DNA of 64,000 nt from Manis javanica (Eukaryota > Chordata > Mammalia > Pholidota > Manidae): positions 47,439,501 to 47,503,500 of the forward strand of contig NC_133170.1 in assembly GCF_040802235.1 (NCBI RefSeq), read 5' to 3'. Made by a program: the position numbers and the translations under genes. Under the pieces are notes generated by a model. It was not told the origin of the DNA. It saw nothing but the letters and a program-made list of their open reading frames with translations, and ran no database searches. Each line of letters starts with the position of its first letter. Positions within the stretch are counted from its first letter, which is position 1. Below, piece after piece: positions 40,044-51,595 of this stretch.

Positions 40044-42301
40044 TTCTAAGTAGTTTTTTTTTTTTGAGAGGGCATCTCTCATACTTACTGATCAAATGGT
40101 TGTTAACAACAATAAAGTTCTGTATAGGGGAGTCAGTGCTCAATGCACAACCATTAATCCACCCCAAGCCTAATTCTCGTCAGTCTCCAATCTTCTGAAG
40201 CATAACGAACAAGTTCTTACATGGTGAACAAATTCATACATAATGAATAAGTTCTTACATGGTGAACAGTACAAGGGCAGTCATCACAGAAACTTTTGGT
40301 TTTGATCATGCATTATGAACTATAAACAATCAGGTCAAATATGAATATTCGTTTGATTTTTTTATTTTGAGAGGGCATCTCATATTTATTGATCAAATGG
40401 TTGTTAACAATAAAATTCTGTATAGGGGGGTCAATGCTCAATGCACAATCATTAATCCATCTCAAGCCTAATTCTCGTCAGTCTCCAATCTTCTGAAGCA
40501 TAACGAACAAGTTCTTACATGGTGAACGAATTCTTACATAGTGAATAAGTTCTTACATGGTGAACAGTACAAGGGCATTCATCACAGAAACTTGCGGTTT
40601 TGATAACGCATTATGAACTATAAACAATCAGGTCAAATATGAATATTCATTTGATTTTTATACTTGATTTACATGTGGATCCCACATTTCTCCCTTTATT
40701 ATTATTATTATTTTTTTAAATAAAATGCTGAAGTGGTAGGTAGATGCAAGATAAAGGTAGAAAACATAGTTTAGTGTTGTAAGAGAGCAATTGTAGATGA
40801 TCATGTGTGTGCCTGTAGACTGTGCTAATGCGAGCTAGACAAGGGCAATAAAACATCCACGGATGCAGAAGCTTTCTCTCAAAACGGGGGGGGTGAGGTT
40901 CTAAGCCTCACCACTGTTGATCCCCAATTTCTCACCTGATGGCCCCCTTGCGACTGTGCCTGTCTTAGGTTGTTCCTCCCTTGAGGAATCTTACCCGTCT
41001 CTGGCTAACCAGTCATCTTCCAGGGCCATACAGGGAAATGTAAAGTTGGTAAGTGAGAGAGAAGCAATATTGTTTGAAAAGGTTAGCTTTTTACATCTTT
41101 GCAGATTTATGCCCTGTGGCTTCTATGCCCAGTATTTGTCTTGAGGTATCTTTACCACTTGGAAGAATTATGATACTTGGTAATTTTCGATATGAGGCAC
41201 GAATTCTACTGAAGGGTTGTAATTAGAAAGGAAGAAGAAAAGCTATAGAAGTAGCAGATGGAAGAAAACATGGGAAGATTGATTCTTTGACATATCTTCT
41301 TGCAGAGTAACATAAGCATGTATAGGTTTTAAACTCCTAATTAAATTGTGCACACACATTAACATAATAGGAATACAGTTACATAACCAAAGCAGATCTA
41401 TAATTACCAGCCATCTCCAGTGAAGCCAAGAAAACCAGTTAGGCACCCTAGCATTTGTGAAAATTTGTCTATGATATGGATATAGTCCAACTGTACTTGA
41501 ACAGTCTGAGAGAAATCAGACAAATTAAAACAACCCATTCCTGGGAACTGTTCACATCCCATATGTTCTTTTAACAGTAGATAAGTCTGTAGTTGTAAGA
41601 TTTTGGAGTGCTACAACTTGCACTTCTCCTAATTCTTGGTTGAGTTCCAACAGTATAGATCCAGTCAAATTTGTTGTTTTACTGAAAGCACAGGCTAGCT
41701 TAGATATCTCCTTCTTCATTCCAATGGCAAGACCAGGAACCAGTGGGATGGATGCAGCTACAACTGCAGTGTCGCCTGGATCTTTGTTGAGGTTTTTTGA
41801 TGATCATCTTTTGGTATGACTCTTCCAGAGAGTGCTGATGTTGGAAGTTCTTCTTCATATCATATCTTAGTTCATTTTCTGGGTAGCCAAATTAGGCTTT
41901 GATCCTCTGTATAAACACAAACAGACCCTTTGCCCACACTTTGATATGCCCTTTATACCATTGTGTAGAACTCATTGGAGGTCACCACACAGGAACTGTT
42001 TTTTTTTTTAAGAGAAAGGAATATTATCAGAAAAGTGTACCTCCATAGCTGATCATCTGACACCCTTTAAGTGATCAAAATTAAGGATATTTAAAGCGTG
42101 CATTAATCGTTGATTTACAGTTAGTTTTATCCTATCAGGGAGTAATCCCCCTTCTCTTCCTTTTTTTTAAAATCTTTAATCTTCACTTAACATGAAGAAT
42201 ATTATGTTTGCTAGGCTCTCCCCTATACCAGGTCCCCCCTATAAACCACTTTACAGTCACTGTCCATCAGCATAGCAAAATGTTGTATTCTAAGTAGTTT
42301 T
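40044..42301 (-). mobile_element. 2.2 kb lineage-specific non-LTR retroinsertion with 14-bp target-site duplication
   Basis: Flanked by the exact direct repeat TTCTAAGTAGTTTT at 40044-40057 and 42288-42301. The left end is a poly(T) run (minus-strand poly(A) tail), so the insert reads on the minus strand and was made by L1-type target-primed reverse transcription. It shows no coding frame. It has a 303-bp internal tandem repeat (40066-40358 and 40369-40660) and, at its right end (about 42170-42287), a piece similar to 5426-5675. I remember such sequence from pangolin genomes, probably a long L1 3' UTR; the assignment to L1 is inferred. Confidence 0.8.
40066..40660 (-). repeat. 303-bp tandem repeat inside the retroinsertion
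   Basis: GAGAGGGCATCTCTCATACTT-type unit begins at 40066 and again at 40369 after a short T-rich spacer; the units share TCTCGTCAGTCTCCAATCTT, AGCATAACGAACAAGTTCTT and ATCAGGTCAAATATGAATAT in order (quoted in parts). Small differences (for example AACAAC loss in unit 2) show it is not a sequencing copy. Confidence 0.9.
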
Positions 42302-43290
42302 ATCTGACAAGATTTTTGAGTAGTCTGATGGTTTAGAGATTCAATACTTAACATTTGTCGAACATCTACATCTCAGGGTTTTTTTTTAAACCCAAATGCA
42401 AAATGAAGTTCCATGGAAGCCCAGGGGGCACCAATCCAGACAGTCGTGGGAGTTGTATGCCTGTGGAACAAATGGCCGCCAGTCACATATCTTCATCAGT
42501 AATTGTCAGCAACTGCTGCTGGAGCTGGCTTGCAAGAGCTCCTGAGGTCTGATTATTACAATTTCAGGAATTTAGGGAGCTTGTTAAACAACTGTTATTA
42601 AAAATTACATAAGCTTACAACTAAATTATATTTGAAAAGATAATACTCAAAACTTAACACTTCCTAATTATTTCACATTTTACTGTTTATGCTTTTGAGG
42701 TTCCATACCTGTGTGTTTACATGTATGGTGGAAATAACTTTATAATGGCAGGTTTGTGCACATCTCTTCCCGACTCCCTGCTATGTGACAATTTGGTAAC
42801 TCAGAACTGGCCATGATGGGATTTCTTAATACCCGGGAAAGCTGCAAATGCTATGAATCAGGGATTGATTTGTGTTTTTATTGACTGTCTAGACTTAAGA
42901 AAGAGAAAATGTTAATACAGATTAAAAGCCTCATGTCTACAGTCATTAAACATTGTGAATAGTGCAGGAAATTATAGTTGTCTGAAAACTATTTGAAAAG
43001 TATTATCTGATTCAGAAAAGGAGTTGCTCCAATCATTGACAAGTCAAGTTGTAACAGTTTTTATCATTTCATTAATATCCTTAAAATACCAATCACCACT
43101 CATGTCAGAACTAGTCAATTGCAACTGGCAAAAATGAATGCATTCTGTGAGAATTGGTCTTAGGAATTTACAGTAAAGAATATTATGTATCTTATAAGTT
43201 GTATTCCTTTTGGTAAAAATAATATGCACAGACACATGTGCATGCACGCACGCACACACAGTTTTTCCTCCCAGGAGGCTAGTTTACCAG
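42302..43290. other. No recognised feature
   Basis: A/T-rich intergenic DNA; short CA-rich run at about 43226-43260. No gene seen. Confidence 0.5.
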
Positions 43291-43309
43291 CATACCACTA
43301 TTCACCACA

Positions 43310-43440
43310 AGAGATAATCTGTTTTCTAGATAAAGAAAACCAAGGCTCAGAGAGTTTAAGTAACTTAGGTACACAAAGCTCTTGAGTGGAGAGCTAAACT
43401 ACAAAAGGCATGTGTTTGGGCCCCAGAGTTGCTCTCAATT
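43310..43440 (-). repeat. MIR fragment, minus strand
   Basis: AAGGCTCAGAGAGTTTAAGTAAC and GGGCCCCAGAGTTGCTCTC resemble MIR in antisense. Confidence 0.6.
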
Positions 43441-43599
43441 GTTGTGGTAATAGAGGAGCAATGGGCTTGGGGTGTCCTTGGTAGAGTGGTGTTTAGTAAG
43501 TCTACTTGGATCTGTACGTATGGGGAGCTAATGCCCATGGAATTGTTTGGGAATGAGTACAAGGGAAGCTCTTTGTCAAGGATTCAATACATAATAGGA

Positions 43600-43745
43600 T
43601 TTTAATGTTATTCCCCCAATGTGTACATACATTTTTCTCCCATCTGTAAAAAGGACAAACCACCTAAGGTGGTGGCAAGGCGAAATGAGATGTATTAAAA
43701 ATTCTTTGCCAACAGCAGAGCCCTGTAGACATTAGGTAATTGTTT
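43600..43745 (+). repeat. MIR fragment, plus strand
   Basis: TTTTTCTCCCATCTGTAAAAAGGAC, AATGAGATGTATTAAAA and CCTGTAGACATTAGGTAATTG fit a degraded MIR on the + strand. Confidence 0.55.
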
Positions 43746-44340
43746 TTCCTTAGGAAATTACGTAAGTAGAAGAGGGGAGAGGAGGCATCCTGTGGGGATG
43801 TGAGATGGGACACTGCTCACAGGGTCCTGGAGGAGGTGGCCCCAGGGTGGTTGTGTGGCTCAGCTCCCACAGGTGCTGCCCACCCCACCACAGGGGCTCC
43901 AGATTCAGGTCCTCAGCTAGGAGCTGTGCTGACCTCAACCTGCAGGTACTGACTTCCATTGACTTCCTCAGGAGGCCCTAAGCAAGTGGCAAGTCCATAT
44001 TGCATCACCAACCTTGCACCTGTGGTTTTGCTTTGGCTGGTTCCAGTTTTCTGCAGTCCACTGTGGCTGGAAGCAGATAATCCTTCTGACAGATGGGCAG
44101 AAGGTCAACATCAGTCTGTCACAATGCCTGTGACATTGTTATTCACCTCACTTCGTCTCCTCAGGTACGCATTTGTCATCTCCCATCTTCACAAGAAGGG
44201 CAAGTACAGACCAGTAATATTCCGAGAAGAGACCACATTCACATGACTTCTTACAGTATATTGTTACTGTATTTTATTACTAGTTGCTCATCCCCTACTG
44301 TGCCTCATTTATAAATTAAGCTTTATTATAGGCATGTAGG
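43746..44340. other. No recognised feature
   Basis: Mixed-composition DNA with overlapping chance frames on both strands (up to 95 codons). No family resemblance found. Confidence 0.5.
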
Positions 44341-44354
44341 AAAGAACATAGTAT

Positions 44355-44720
44355 ATGTAGGTGTCTTCAGGAGGGTTTCAGCCCCAGGTAAGTTCACTCT
44401 GGATTTGGTGAGATCAAATAACAACAACAGAATGTAGCAGGTAAAAGGGTTTATACCAAGATTTATGCTCACAGTGGCAGGTCAAGTGCTAGAATCATGT
44501 CTGCCTCTAGCAAATTCACAATCCATCTCAGTCTCTGCCTCTGGGAGGAGCACTGGGTGGAGCTCTTTATATAATAACACTGACAATGATGGCTCATTGC
44601 CAGCAGGTGTGGAAGGCAGTAGCCTAGCAGCAGACCAGTTACATCAGCAAGTAGATTAGGGTTAGGTGAGGATCCTGGCCATCAGAACTTCCATTTTCCC
44701 TATGGTAGGGTTCCACACTG
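44355..44720 (-). mobile_element. Solo LTR, lineage-specific ERV family, copy 1 (minus strand)
   Basis: On the minus strand it reads GATGGCCAGGATCCTCACC, a TATATAAAGAGCTCC promoter, CACCCAGTGCTC, GCATAAATC (mutated poly(A) signal), TTCTGTTGTTGTTATTTGATC and GTGAACTTACCTGGGGCTGAAAC, in the same order as the copies at 54276 and 58159. No internal retroviral sequence adjoins it, so it is a solo LTR. Exact ends are uncertain. Confidence 0.8.
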
Positions 44721-45585
44721 CGGCTTCAGACCTCCACTGGGGGTATTGAAACTGTGTCCCCTATGGATGAGGGAGGATGTAAATAGAGAAGGTCCTGAGT
44801 ATTATCCATGGTATACATCTATTACAAAGGGCAGAAATCATCAGCTTACTGGTTCTTGATAGTAAAAATAGCATAAGTACCCTGAAAGGGAAGGAAGAAC
44901 ATGTTTTTGAGTTTTGAATATTCTCACCATTTGCTGATGGTTGAGGATAATGTCCTGGTTGTGATTTTGCTCTTCAATGGTCTGGAGACGGTCATTTTGC
45001 TTTTCTGGGTTCAGGTCCTCTCTGTAAAGTGAGGGGATTGAACTCTATGCCCTCCAGGATCCCTTTCAGGCTGACATTTGTGATATGATGGTACATAAAC
45101 AACACAGAAAAGAAAAAAGCCAGAAAGTGAAGAATGTGGGGTATGTTTTTGTAGAGGGGTGGGACGACAGAAGAATGGTTCTTGCAGCCAAATTTGATGG
45201 ATCACCCTTGCCTTAACTTGGTATGATATTACACCCTGCTGCCATCTAGCCATGGTCCTTGTGGTGTAACTTCCCACTCTCCTGCCCTACCTCAGTGCTC
45301 AGGCTCACAATACCTTTAACTCAGTCATCTCTTGAGGCCTGGGAGTAGGAAGGGTGCAGGGAAGGAGGGGTCATGTCTGGGAATTTCATATCCCCCAAGG
45401 TTCCAAGGCCCACAGAAAGGGGCAACTAGAACTGGAGAATAGCACAAACCCTGAAGAAGGAGGGGAAATCCGTGGCCCAGTGGCACTGGGCTCCCCCGTC
45501 AGGGCTCTGCTGGGGCCTGAATATTTAGGTGAAGAGTATATGCTCAAGCTTAGACCTTTCCTGCACGGCAGCACTTCATCTTTTG
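44721..45585. other. No recognised feature
   Basis: Intergenic DNA with chance frames (112 codons + strand at 45354-45692, no recognisable domain). No clear repeat. Confidence 0.5.
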
Positions 45586-45589
45586 ATCC

Positions 45590-45875
45590 TAATAAAAATG
45601 GAAAATTTTGTAGTAAAAGTGTAAAATATTTTGTAGTACATAAATGGAATCATTGCAGTATGTACTCTTGTATAAGGCTTCTTCACTCATAACTTGTGAG
45701 ATTCACAATTCATGTATCAGTGATTTTGTTCCTTTTAATTGCTAAGTAGTATTCCTTTGTATGGACATACCACCGTTTATCCTGTTGCTGGAGATCTGGG
45801 CTCTTTCCATTATTTGGTTATTATGGATAGAGCTGTTACAAACACTACTTTGTTCTTGTAATTATACTACATCAT
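45590..45875 (-). repeat. Old L1 3' end fragment, minus strand
   Basis: AATTGCTAAGTAGTATTCCTTTGTATGG, ACATACCACCGTTTATCC and TTTCCATTATTTGGTTATTATGG are the antisense form of an L1M 3' region (quoted in parts). Confidence 0.75.
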
Positions 45876-46089
45876 GACTTGACCCTGGGTTAGGATTTGT
45901 GTTAGTTTAGGTGTCAAGAGTGCAGGAAGCAGTGTCTAATGGAACGTATGAGAAGCAGAGAATTAAATCATGAAGAGAATCCTTTCTGTTTGGGTTCTTA
46001 TAGAAAGAGCAATGCATCAGTTACAAAATGCTTAATACCTATCTAATAGGGAGTTCAACGTTAGGATATTTATTATTCATTTCCTGCTG

Positions 46090-46885
46090 GAGATGGCAAT
46101 TCTAGGCTGGTTCAGTGGCTCCAAATGCCATCAACAACCTAGGAACTCACCTCACACCCATAGATTGGCTATTAGCAAACAAACAAAAAAAGAAAAGAAA
46201 CATGTTGGCAAGGATGTGGAAAAACTGGAACCACTGTGTACTGTTGGTGGGAATGTAAAACAGTACAGCTGCTATGGTGGCTCCACAGAAATTAATATTA
46301 TGGAAATTAATGGTACAGCTGCTGTGGTGGTTCCACAAAAATTAATACAATTAAAAAAATTTGTGGTTCCTTAAAAAAATAAAAAGAATTTAAAACTGGA
46401 TCTATACCTGAAATAATCGAAAGGAAGGTCTTGAAGACATATTTGCACATCCACGAGAGAGCAGCATTATTCACAATAATCAAATGGTGGAAGTAACTCG
46501 TGTCCATTGACAGATGAATGGATACATAACTTGTGGTCTATACATGCAATGGAGTATTATTCTCCCTTAAAAAGGAAGGATATTTTGACACCTTCTACAG
46601 CATGGATGGACTTTACGCTGTATGATTCCACTTATTTGAAGTATCTAGAGCCACATTCATGGAGCCAAGGTAGAGTAGAGTGGTGGTTGCCTGGGGAGGG
46701 AGGAGGTGGTGGGAGTGGGAGCTGTTACAGAGTTTCAGTTTTGCAAAATGAAACAAGTTCTGGGGATTGTTTGCAAAAATAATGTGATTGCACTTAACAC
46801 TACTGAACTGTATGCTTAAAAAATGGTTAAGATAGTAAATTTTATGTTATGTATATTTACCAATTAATTAAAGAAAAACCTGATT
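46090..46885 (+). repeat. Old L1 (L1M-like) 3' end, plus strand
   Basis: Sense-strand L1M 3' UTR order: GGCAAGGATGTGGAAAAACTGG, CACTGTGTACTGTTGGTGGGAATG, TATTCACAATAATCAAATGG, GATGAATGGATACATAACTTG, ATGCAATGGAGTATTATTCT, GTGGTTGCCTGGGGA and ending ACTGAACTGTATGCTTAAAAAATGG (quoted in parts). Contains a 50-bp internal duplication at 46263-46362. No coding part. Confidence 0.88.
46263..46362 (+). repeat. 50-bp tandem duplication inside the L1 fragment
   Basis: GTACAGCTGCTATGGTGGCT at 46263 recurs as GTACAGCTGCTGTGGTGGTT at 46313, both followed by CCACA.AAAATTAATA. Several mismatches show an old event. Confidence 0.85.
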
Positions 46886-48400
46886 TTTGATCCTTGTTTG
46901 TGGTCTTATGTGTTTTTGTAATTTTATACATGGTTGCAAGATTGGTGACACCATTAGGCATCATAGCAGATGCACTGTGTCCAGAGAAGAGGAAAGACCT
47001 TCCTCTTGTTTATTAGGGGGAAACTGTTCTCAGGAGGCCCCAGGAGACTTTTCCTCTCAGCTCCTATTGGCCGGATTGGGTCTCATGCTCTAAGGGAGAC
47101 TGGAAAGCAAATGCATAGCAATTTTCAGTCTCTGTAGAGAGCAGCAGACTCTTCCAGAAAGAGAATACTATCTGGTGGGCAACCAACAATATTGTTTTCT
47201 GCATGGAGTACTTGTGGAGGAAAGATCCTCCTTTGTGACTGAGCTTAGCATTGAAGGCCACCGTCTGTTGTAACCAGAGCAACATCCTGGTTATACAGAA
47301 ATGATGCGATTGGCTTACCTTTAGTATAACAGAGCCAGGGCAAGAATGTAAAAGAAGGCTGCCAGACTGTTCTTGTTCTTTTCCTGCTCCTGACTTTGTC
47401 CCATAGGATGAGGAGCTATTTTTCCAGGGATTCTGTGAACTGGTTGACTTCACACTGGTATCTTGAAATTGGCCATGGTGAGAGTATTGATACCATGGAA
47501 ACCAGTAAATACTGAAGATGGCTCATTCCACCTGAAGTACTGGTGCACTGATGAGCCTTGCATACATGATTGTGGATACCCCAGCTCCTAGTCCAACCTC
47601 TGCTCACTTTCTCTCTCAAACATTCATCCTATTTGCTATCCCTTGGGCCTAAGTGCTATGTATACTGGCAATGTGGTCCATCTGCAGTAGGACCAAAGCA
47701 ATAGGTGAATCCAGGGCCGTTTGGGCAGGGAGTTCAGGTGGCTAGAATATGATCCTTATGTGGGTATGGGTTCTGGCCTAAGGAGAGTGGGACAGCCTTT
47801 GGACTTCAGATTTCCCAGTAACCCGTTTGTAAGGTGGGCAAGAGGGAGTAGTTCTGTGCTGTTTGCTTGGTCCTCTGCATCTGTCTGAATGGACTTGCCT
47901 AGTGAACTTCTTGGTGAAGGGACAATTCCTGGTCTAATTGATCAGAACCCAAGACTCATTCATGAACCATGTTTTAGTAGTGGACAGGGTTCCTGTGTCT
48001 TAGAGTTTAGGATCTCTGCAGGATGCAACTTTTTGATCGTGTTCTCCTGCGGGGCAATCACACCTGGGCAGCTCACTGCTGGTGACTGCACCTTTACAAG
48101 AAGCTCAGGTTAGAATCCTTTCCATTCTAGACTCACGAAGGAGGGAGCAAGAGGCCTCCTGACCTGAGTCTGGCAGGATTAGATGCAGTCTCTGTCTTTC
48201 ATTTGCCCCTCCTTGAATGAGGCTCTTGAGGGGCAGTGCTCAGATCAGCAGCAGCATTGCCTTAGATTGGAGGCCCGCTTCAGTCCTCCTGGACAGGACA
48301 CTCTGGGGTTGGGCCCAGCAGTCTGTGTGTTCATATGCCCTCCAGGAGACATGGATGCAGCTAAAAGCTTGAGAACCAGCACTCCACAAGGATACAGTTT
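46886..48400. other. No certain feature
   Basis: Intergenic DNA with a 129-codon chance frame on the minus strand (47064-47453) and no recognisable domain. Some parts look like old LTR sequence but no family could be named. Confidence 0.45.
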
Positions 48401-48815
48401 GGTGCATAGTTTGCTAGGGCTGCCACAGCGAAGCACCGCAGGCTGGGTGGTAAGCAACAGAAATTTATTTCTTACAGTTCTGGAGGGTGGAAGTCTGAGA
48501 TCAAAGTGTCGGCAGGGTTGGCTCCTTCTGAGGGCCATGGGGGGAAGGTCTGCTCCAGGCCTGTCTCATTGGCCTGTAGATGGCCATCCTCCCCTGTGTC
48601 TTCCTTTGTCCTCCCTCTGCATGTGTCTTTGTTCAAATTTCCTCTTCCTGTAAGGATACCAGTGAGATTGGGTTAGGGTTGGCCCTAAACACCTTCCTTT
48701 AACATAATTACCTCTTTAAAGATTCTATCTCCAAAATGGTTACATTGAGATATTGGGGGTTAGGACATCAACATATGGGTTTTGGGCGGTGGAGGCACAA
48801 TTCAGCCAATAACAC
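48401..48815 (-). repeat. MST/MLT1-type MaLR LTR, minus strand
   Basis: CATAGTTTGCTAGGGCTGCCA, AACAGAAATTTATTTCTTACAGTTCTGGAGG, CTGAGATCAAAGTGTCGGCAGGGTTGG, then CCTCTTTAAAGATTCTATCTCC and AATTCAGCCAATAACA (quoted in parts) are the MaLR LTR in antisense. Chance frames of 97-156 codons at 48183-48653 overlap it. Confidence 0.88.
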
Positions 48816-50570
48816 TTGGGAAACCTGGTCATAGAATTTATGTATCTGTCTTTCCCCCTATTCCTCAAATATGATCTTACAGAGGTCAGAGTCTGGGTCC
48901 TCCTTAATTTTTATAGCTCTAGAATCTGACAAAATGCTCAATAGTCTTTTCAAAAAATGTTATTTAAATTGATTACTGGTGGATCTTATTCATATTTTAT
49001 TGGAGTTACAATCTTAAAAAACTTTGTATGTATATGTGCAAAGCACACATCTCAAAGCTTAGTATGGTCCCAGGCATTTTTCTGGGGCTGTTGAAGAGGC
49101 CTGACATCTAAACTCTTAGAAATTTGTTTGTTTTCTTTTGTTTCAGTCTGAGAGCTTTTCTAAAGGAAAAAAAAGAAAACAGCTCGGTTTCATTCAAACA
49201 TAGCAAAGGATTCTAGGTGTTTGCATTTTTGGGCACTCAAGGCCAGACTGTAATAAATAGGTAGTTGTTAGTGAGAGGTATCACACTTTATTTGCTAGGG
49301 ATTTTCTATTATTGCTTTTCAATTTAGTAGACAGTAGAATTACAAGTTGCCATGGCAACCTATCCATTGCCCAAACTTTCTGGGCCTTAAAGACACAGAA
49401 ACCACATTTGATTGTATTACATAGAGCTGATATTGTTATACAGCAGGGCACAGCAAAATGAATGTGGAATTAGAGCAGACATCCTGTTCCCCTTTTTCCC
49501 TCTCCCTCCCCTCTTGTGGTTTCTGTGTTTACCAGGCCCCTGAATAGCCCAGTGTTAGAAATTGTATAATTTGGTCTCTGTAGTTCTTTCAAGAAAACAA
49601 CCCCATTGCTGTCTCCCATGCAGTTCTGTTACCTTTGTTGGTAACACACAGTGGGAGTTATGGAGCTTTGGGGATGGTTCACGTGTATGTAGTTCAACCC
49701 CTGCTCCAATCTGAGGTGGGACAGATGACAAACTTCTGTCATTTCTGTGACCACACTTCTTTCATTCAGGGAGGACATCAGAAGAAGGCTCCAAAAAAAA
49801 CTGGAGACTGGTTCTCAATACATTTCCAACGTTAAGGAAAGCCAGAAAAGGCTGGCAGATCTGGTGACCATTCTCAGTTATGCCAAGAAATTGAATTAGC
49901 CTAGTAAATTTGAGAAAATACTGGAACTTTTGGCAACTGTTTTAAATGGATTTTCTCACTCACTGAATTTGCCTGTAGCCACTGTATGCATTAGATTACA
50001 AAGCTAATTATTAAAGGGTTTAAGAGCCAAGAGAAGGCTGATTCATATATGATATGCTAATTTCAGAGCGTACCTTCAGTCTGGGTTGGAGTATACTTCT
50101 GGGAGACATGGCTGAGAAGTTAAGGAAGAAAACAAAACCCACTGATAAAATAAAATGCACCTTTAGCTGCAGACACTGCAAATGCCTGAAGTTTGCGGGC
50201 TATGAAGGTTTAGATTTTACTGGGATATATTTATTTTCCTTCTGGCTTAGCTTCTTTTCTGGCTTTAGACCTTTATTCACTGCTGATTTTTATTGTTTTG
50301 GTGGGGGGGTCCTCCTTTGCTGGTGTAAGAAGTGCTGTATTTCACTTGGCAGGTGGGAATCCACTAATGAAATGGCGGCGGTCCACCCTGGCGGTGGGGC
50401 AATTTTGGCTGTACCCTACAACTTCTTTGAGAATGCAGGTCAATCCCAGGCCTTCCCAGTCAACCACGTTTATGAAATGGAAGTTAACGGTAGCAGGATT
50501 TTGGACCAGGGAAGAGCCTTAGAGACCACCTGTTGAAACAGTCTCACTTGTCTTTTGCCAGGACACATGT
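48816..50570. other. No certain feature
   Basis: Mixed DNA. The 160-codon frame at 50054-50536 (+) has no domain, signal or family resemblance I can find and is treated as chance. Confidence 0.5.
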
Positions 50571-50574
50571 CATG

Positions 50575-51000
50575 GGTGTTTTATTTTGGGTCCTCCAAGA
50601 AGTAGACTCAAGGACAAGAAGTTGGGTGCTGGGAAGTGATGCCAGGAAGCAGAAATGAGGGAGGGAGAGCAAGAGGGAGGGGAGGAAAGCCCGTACAGGG
50701 CATGTTAGTGAGCCAGCCACCAGTAAGGCCCCCTGGGGTAGTTGTGTTGGGGGCCACCTGAATATGCCTCAGAACTGTCCCGCCGGGGGACAAGGAAGTT
50801 GAGTATTTGTCCACTGACTCTGTCTTTTATTGGCTGAGGGTTGCCCTTGAAGGTTAACCTACTTCCTACACACCAGAGGGAGCCCTCAGGCTGAGAAACA
50901 GGGGAACCTGGGCCCCTGAGTTCAGCAATCATGGGAGCTGTCTTTGCACCTGTAGGTGAGCTCAGACATAGGCCAGGGCCTCAGTGGGCAACTTCTAGTT
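50575..51000 (-). repeat. Possible old LTR-like repeat
   Basis: TTTTATTTTGGGTCCTCCAAGA, GTGATGCCAGGAAGCAG, purine-rich GAGGGAGGGAGAGC, CTGTCCCGCCGGGGGACAAG and TTATTGGCTGAGGG occur in the order of an old mammalian LTR read in antisense. A weaker relative is at about 61775-62060. Family not identified. Confidence 0.4.
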
Positions 51001-51049
51001 ACATAAGAAGCCTCTGTGAGAGGATCCGCGGTTACTTGGTTGGTTTTAA

Positions 51050-51595
51050 CATCCCATCTGCAATTTTCAACACACCTCCCATTAAGAGGATGGCATCTAT
51101 GGCTCCTTTCCTTTGAATCTGGGCAGGCTTGTGACTGCTTTGACCAACAGAATAGGATGAAAGTGACCTATGTTGTTTCCAAGGTTAGGTTGCAAAAAGC
51201 CATGCAATTCCCACCTTGGCTAGTAGGGCACTTGCCTTTGGAGCTTCAGTCTGTCTGTAAAAAGTCCAGCTACCCTGAGACAGCTGCAGTGGGGGGTTGT
51301 GTATAGGCTGCCTTGGTCAACAGTCCCAGCTGAGCTCCAGCCAGTGGCTAACATCAGCTGCTGGTGCCGTGAGTGAATCATCTCAGATACAAGGCCCAGC
51401 TGAACCTTTAGATATCTGTGGCCTCGGCCAATATGGGACTGCAACGTCATGAGTGGCCCCCAGTGAGAACTGCCCAGTCATGCTCTGCCTGAATTCCTGA
51501 TCCACAGAATCTGTGAACAAAACAAAGTGATTGTTATTTTACATTTTCACATTTGGAGTACTTGGTTATGCAATAAGAGTAACTGAACTTCTTAT
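51050..51595 (+). repeat. MLT1-type MaLR LTR, plus strand
   Basis: GACTGCTTTGACCAACAGAATAGG, GAAAGTGACC, a GAATTCCTGATCCACAGAATCTGTGAACAAAA segment near the end and GTTATGCAATAAGAGTAACTG (quoted in parts) are the MLT1 interior and 3' end. Confidence 0.75.

Noticed and set aside
40917..41144. 75-codon frame inside the 2.2 kb retroinsertion
   Set aside because: No similarity to L1 proteins, and the element has no other coding frame; chance.
48183..48653. 156-codon frame on the + strand and 97-codon frame on the minus strand
   Set aside because: Overlap a MaLR LTR; no protein similarity seen.
50054..50536. 160-codon frame on the + strand
   Set aside because: No domain, signal peptide or family resemblance, A/T-rich intergenic surroundings and no splice or promoter context; consistent with chance.
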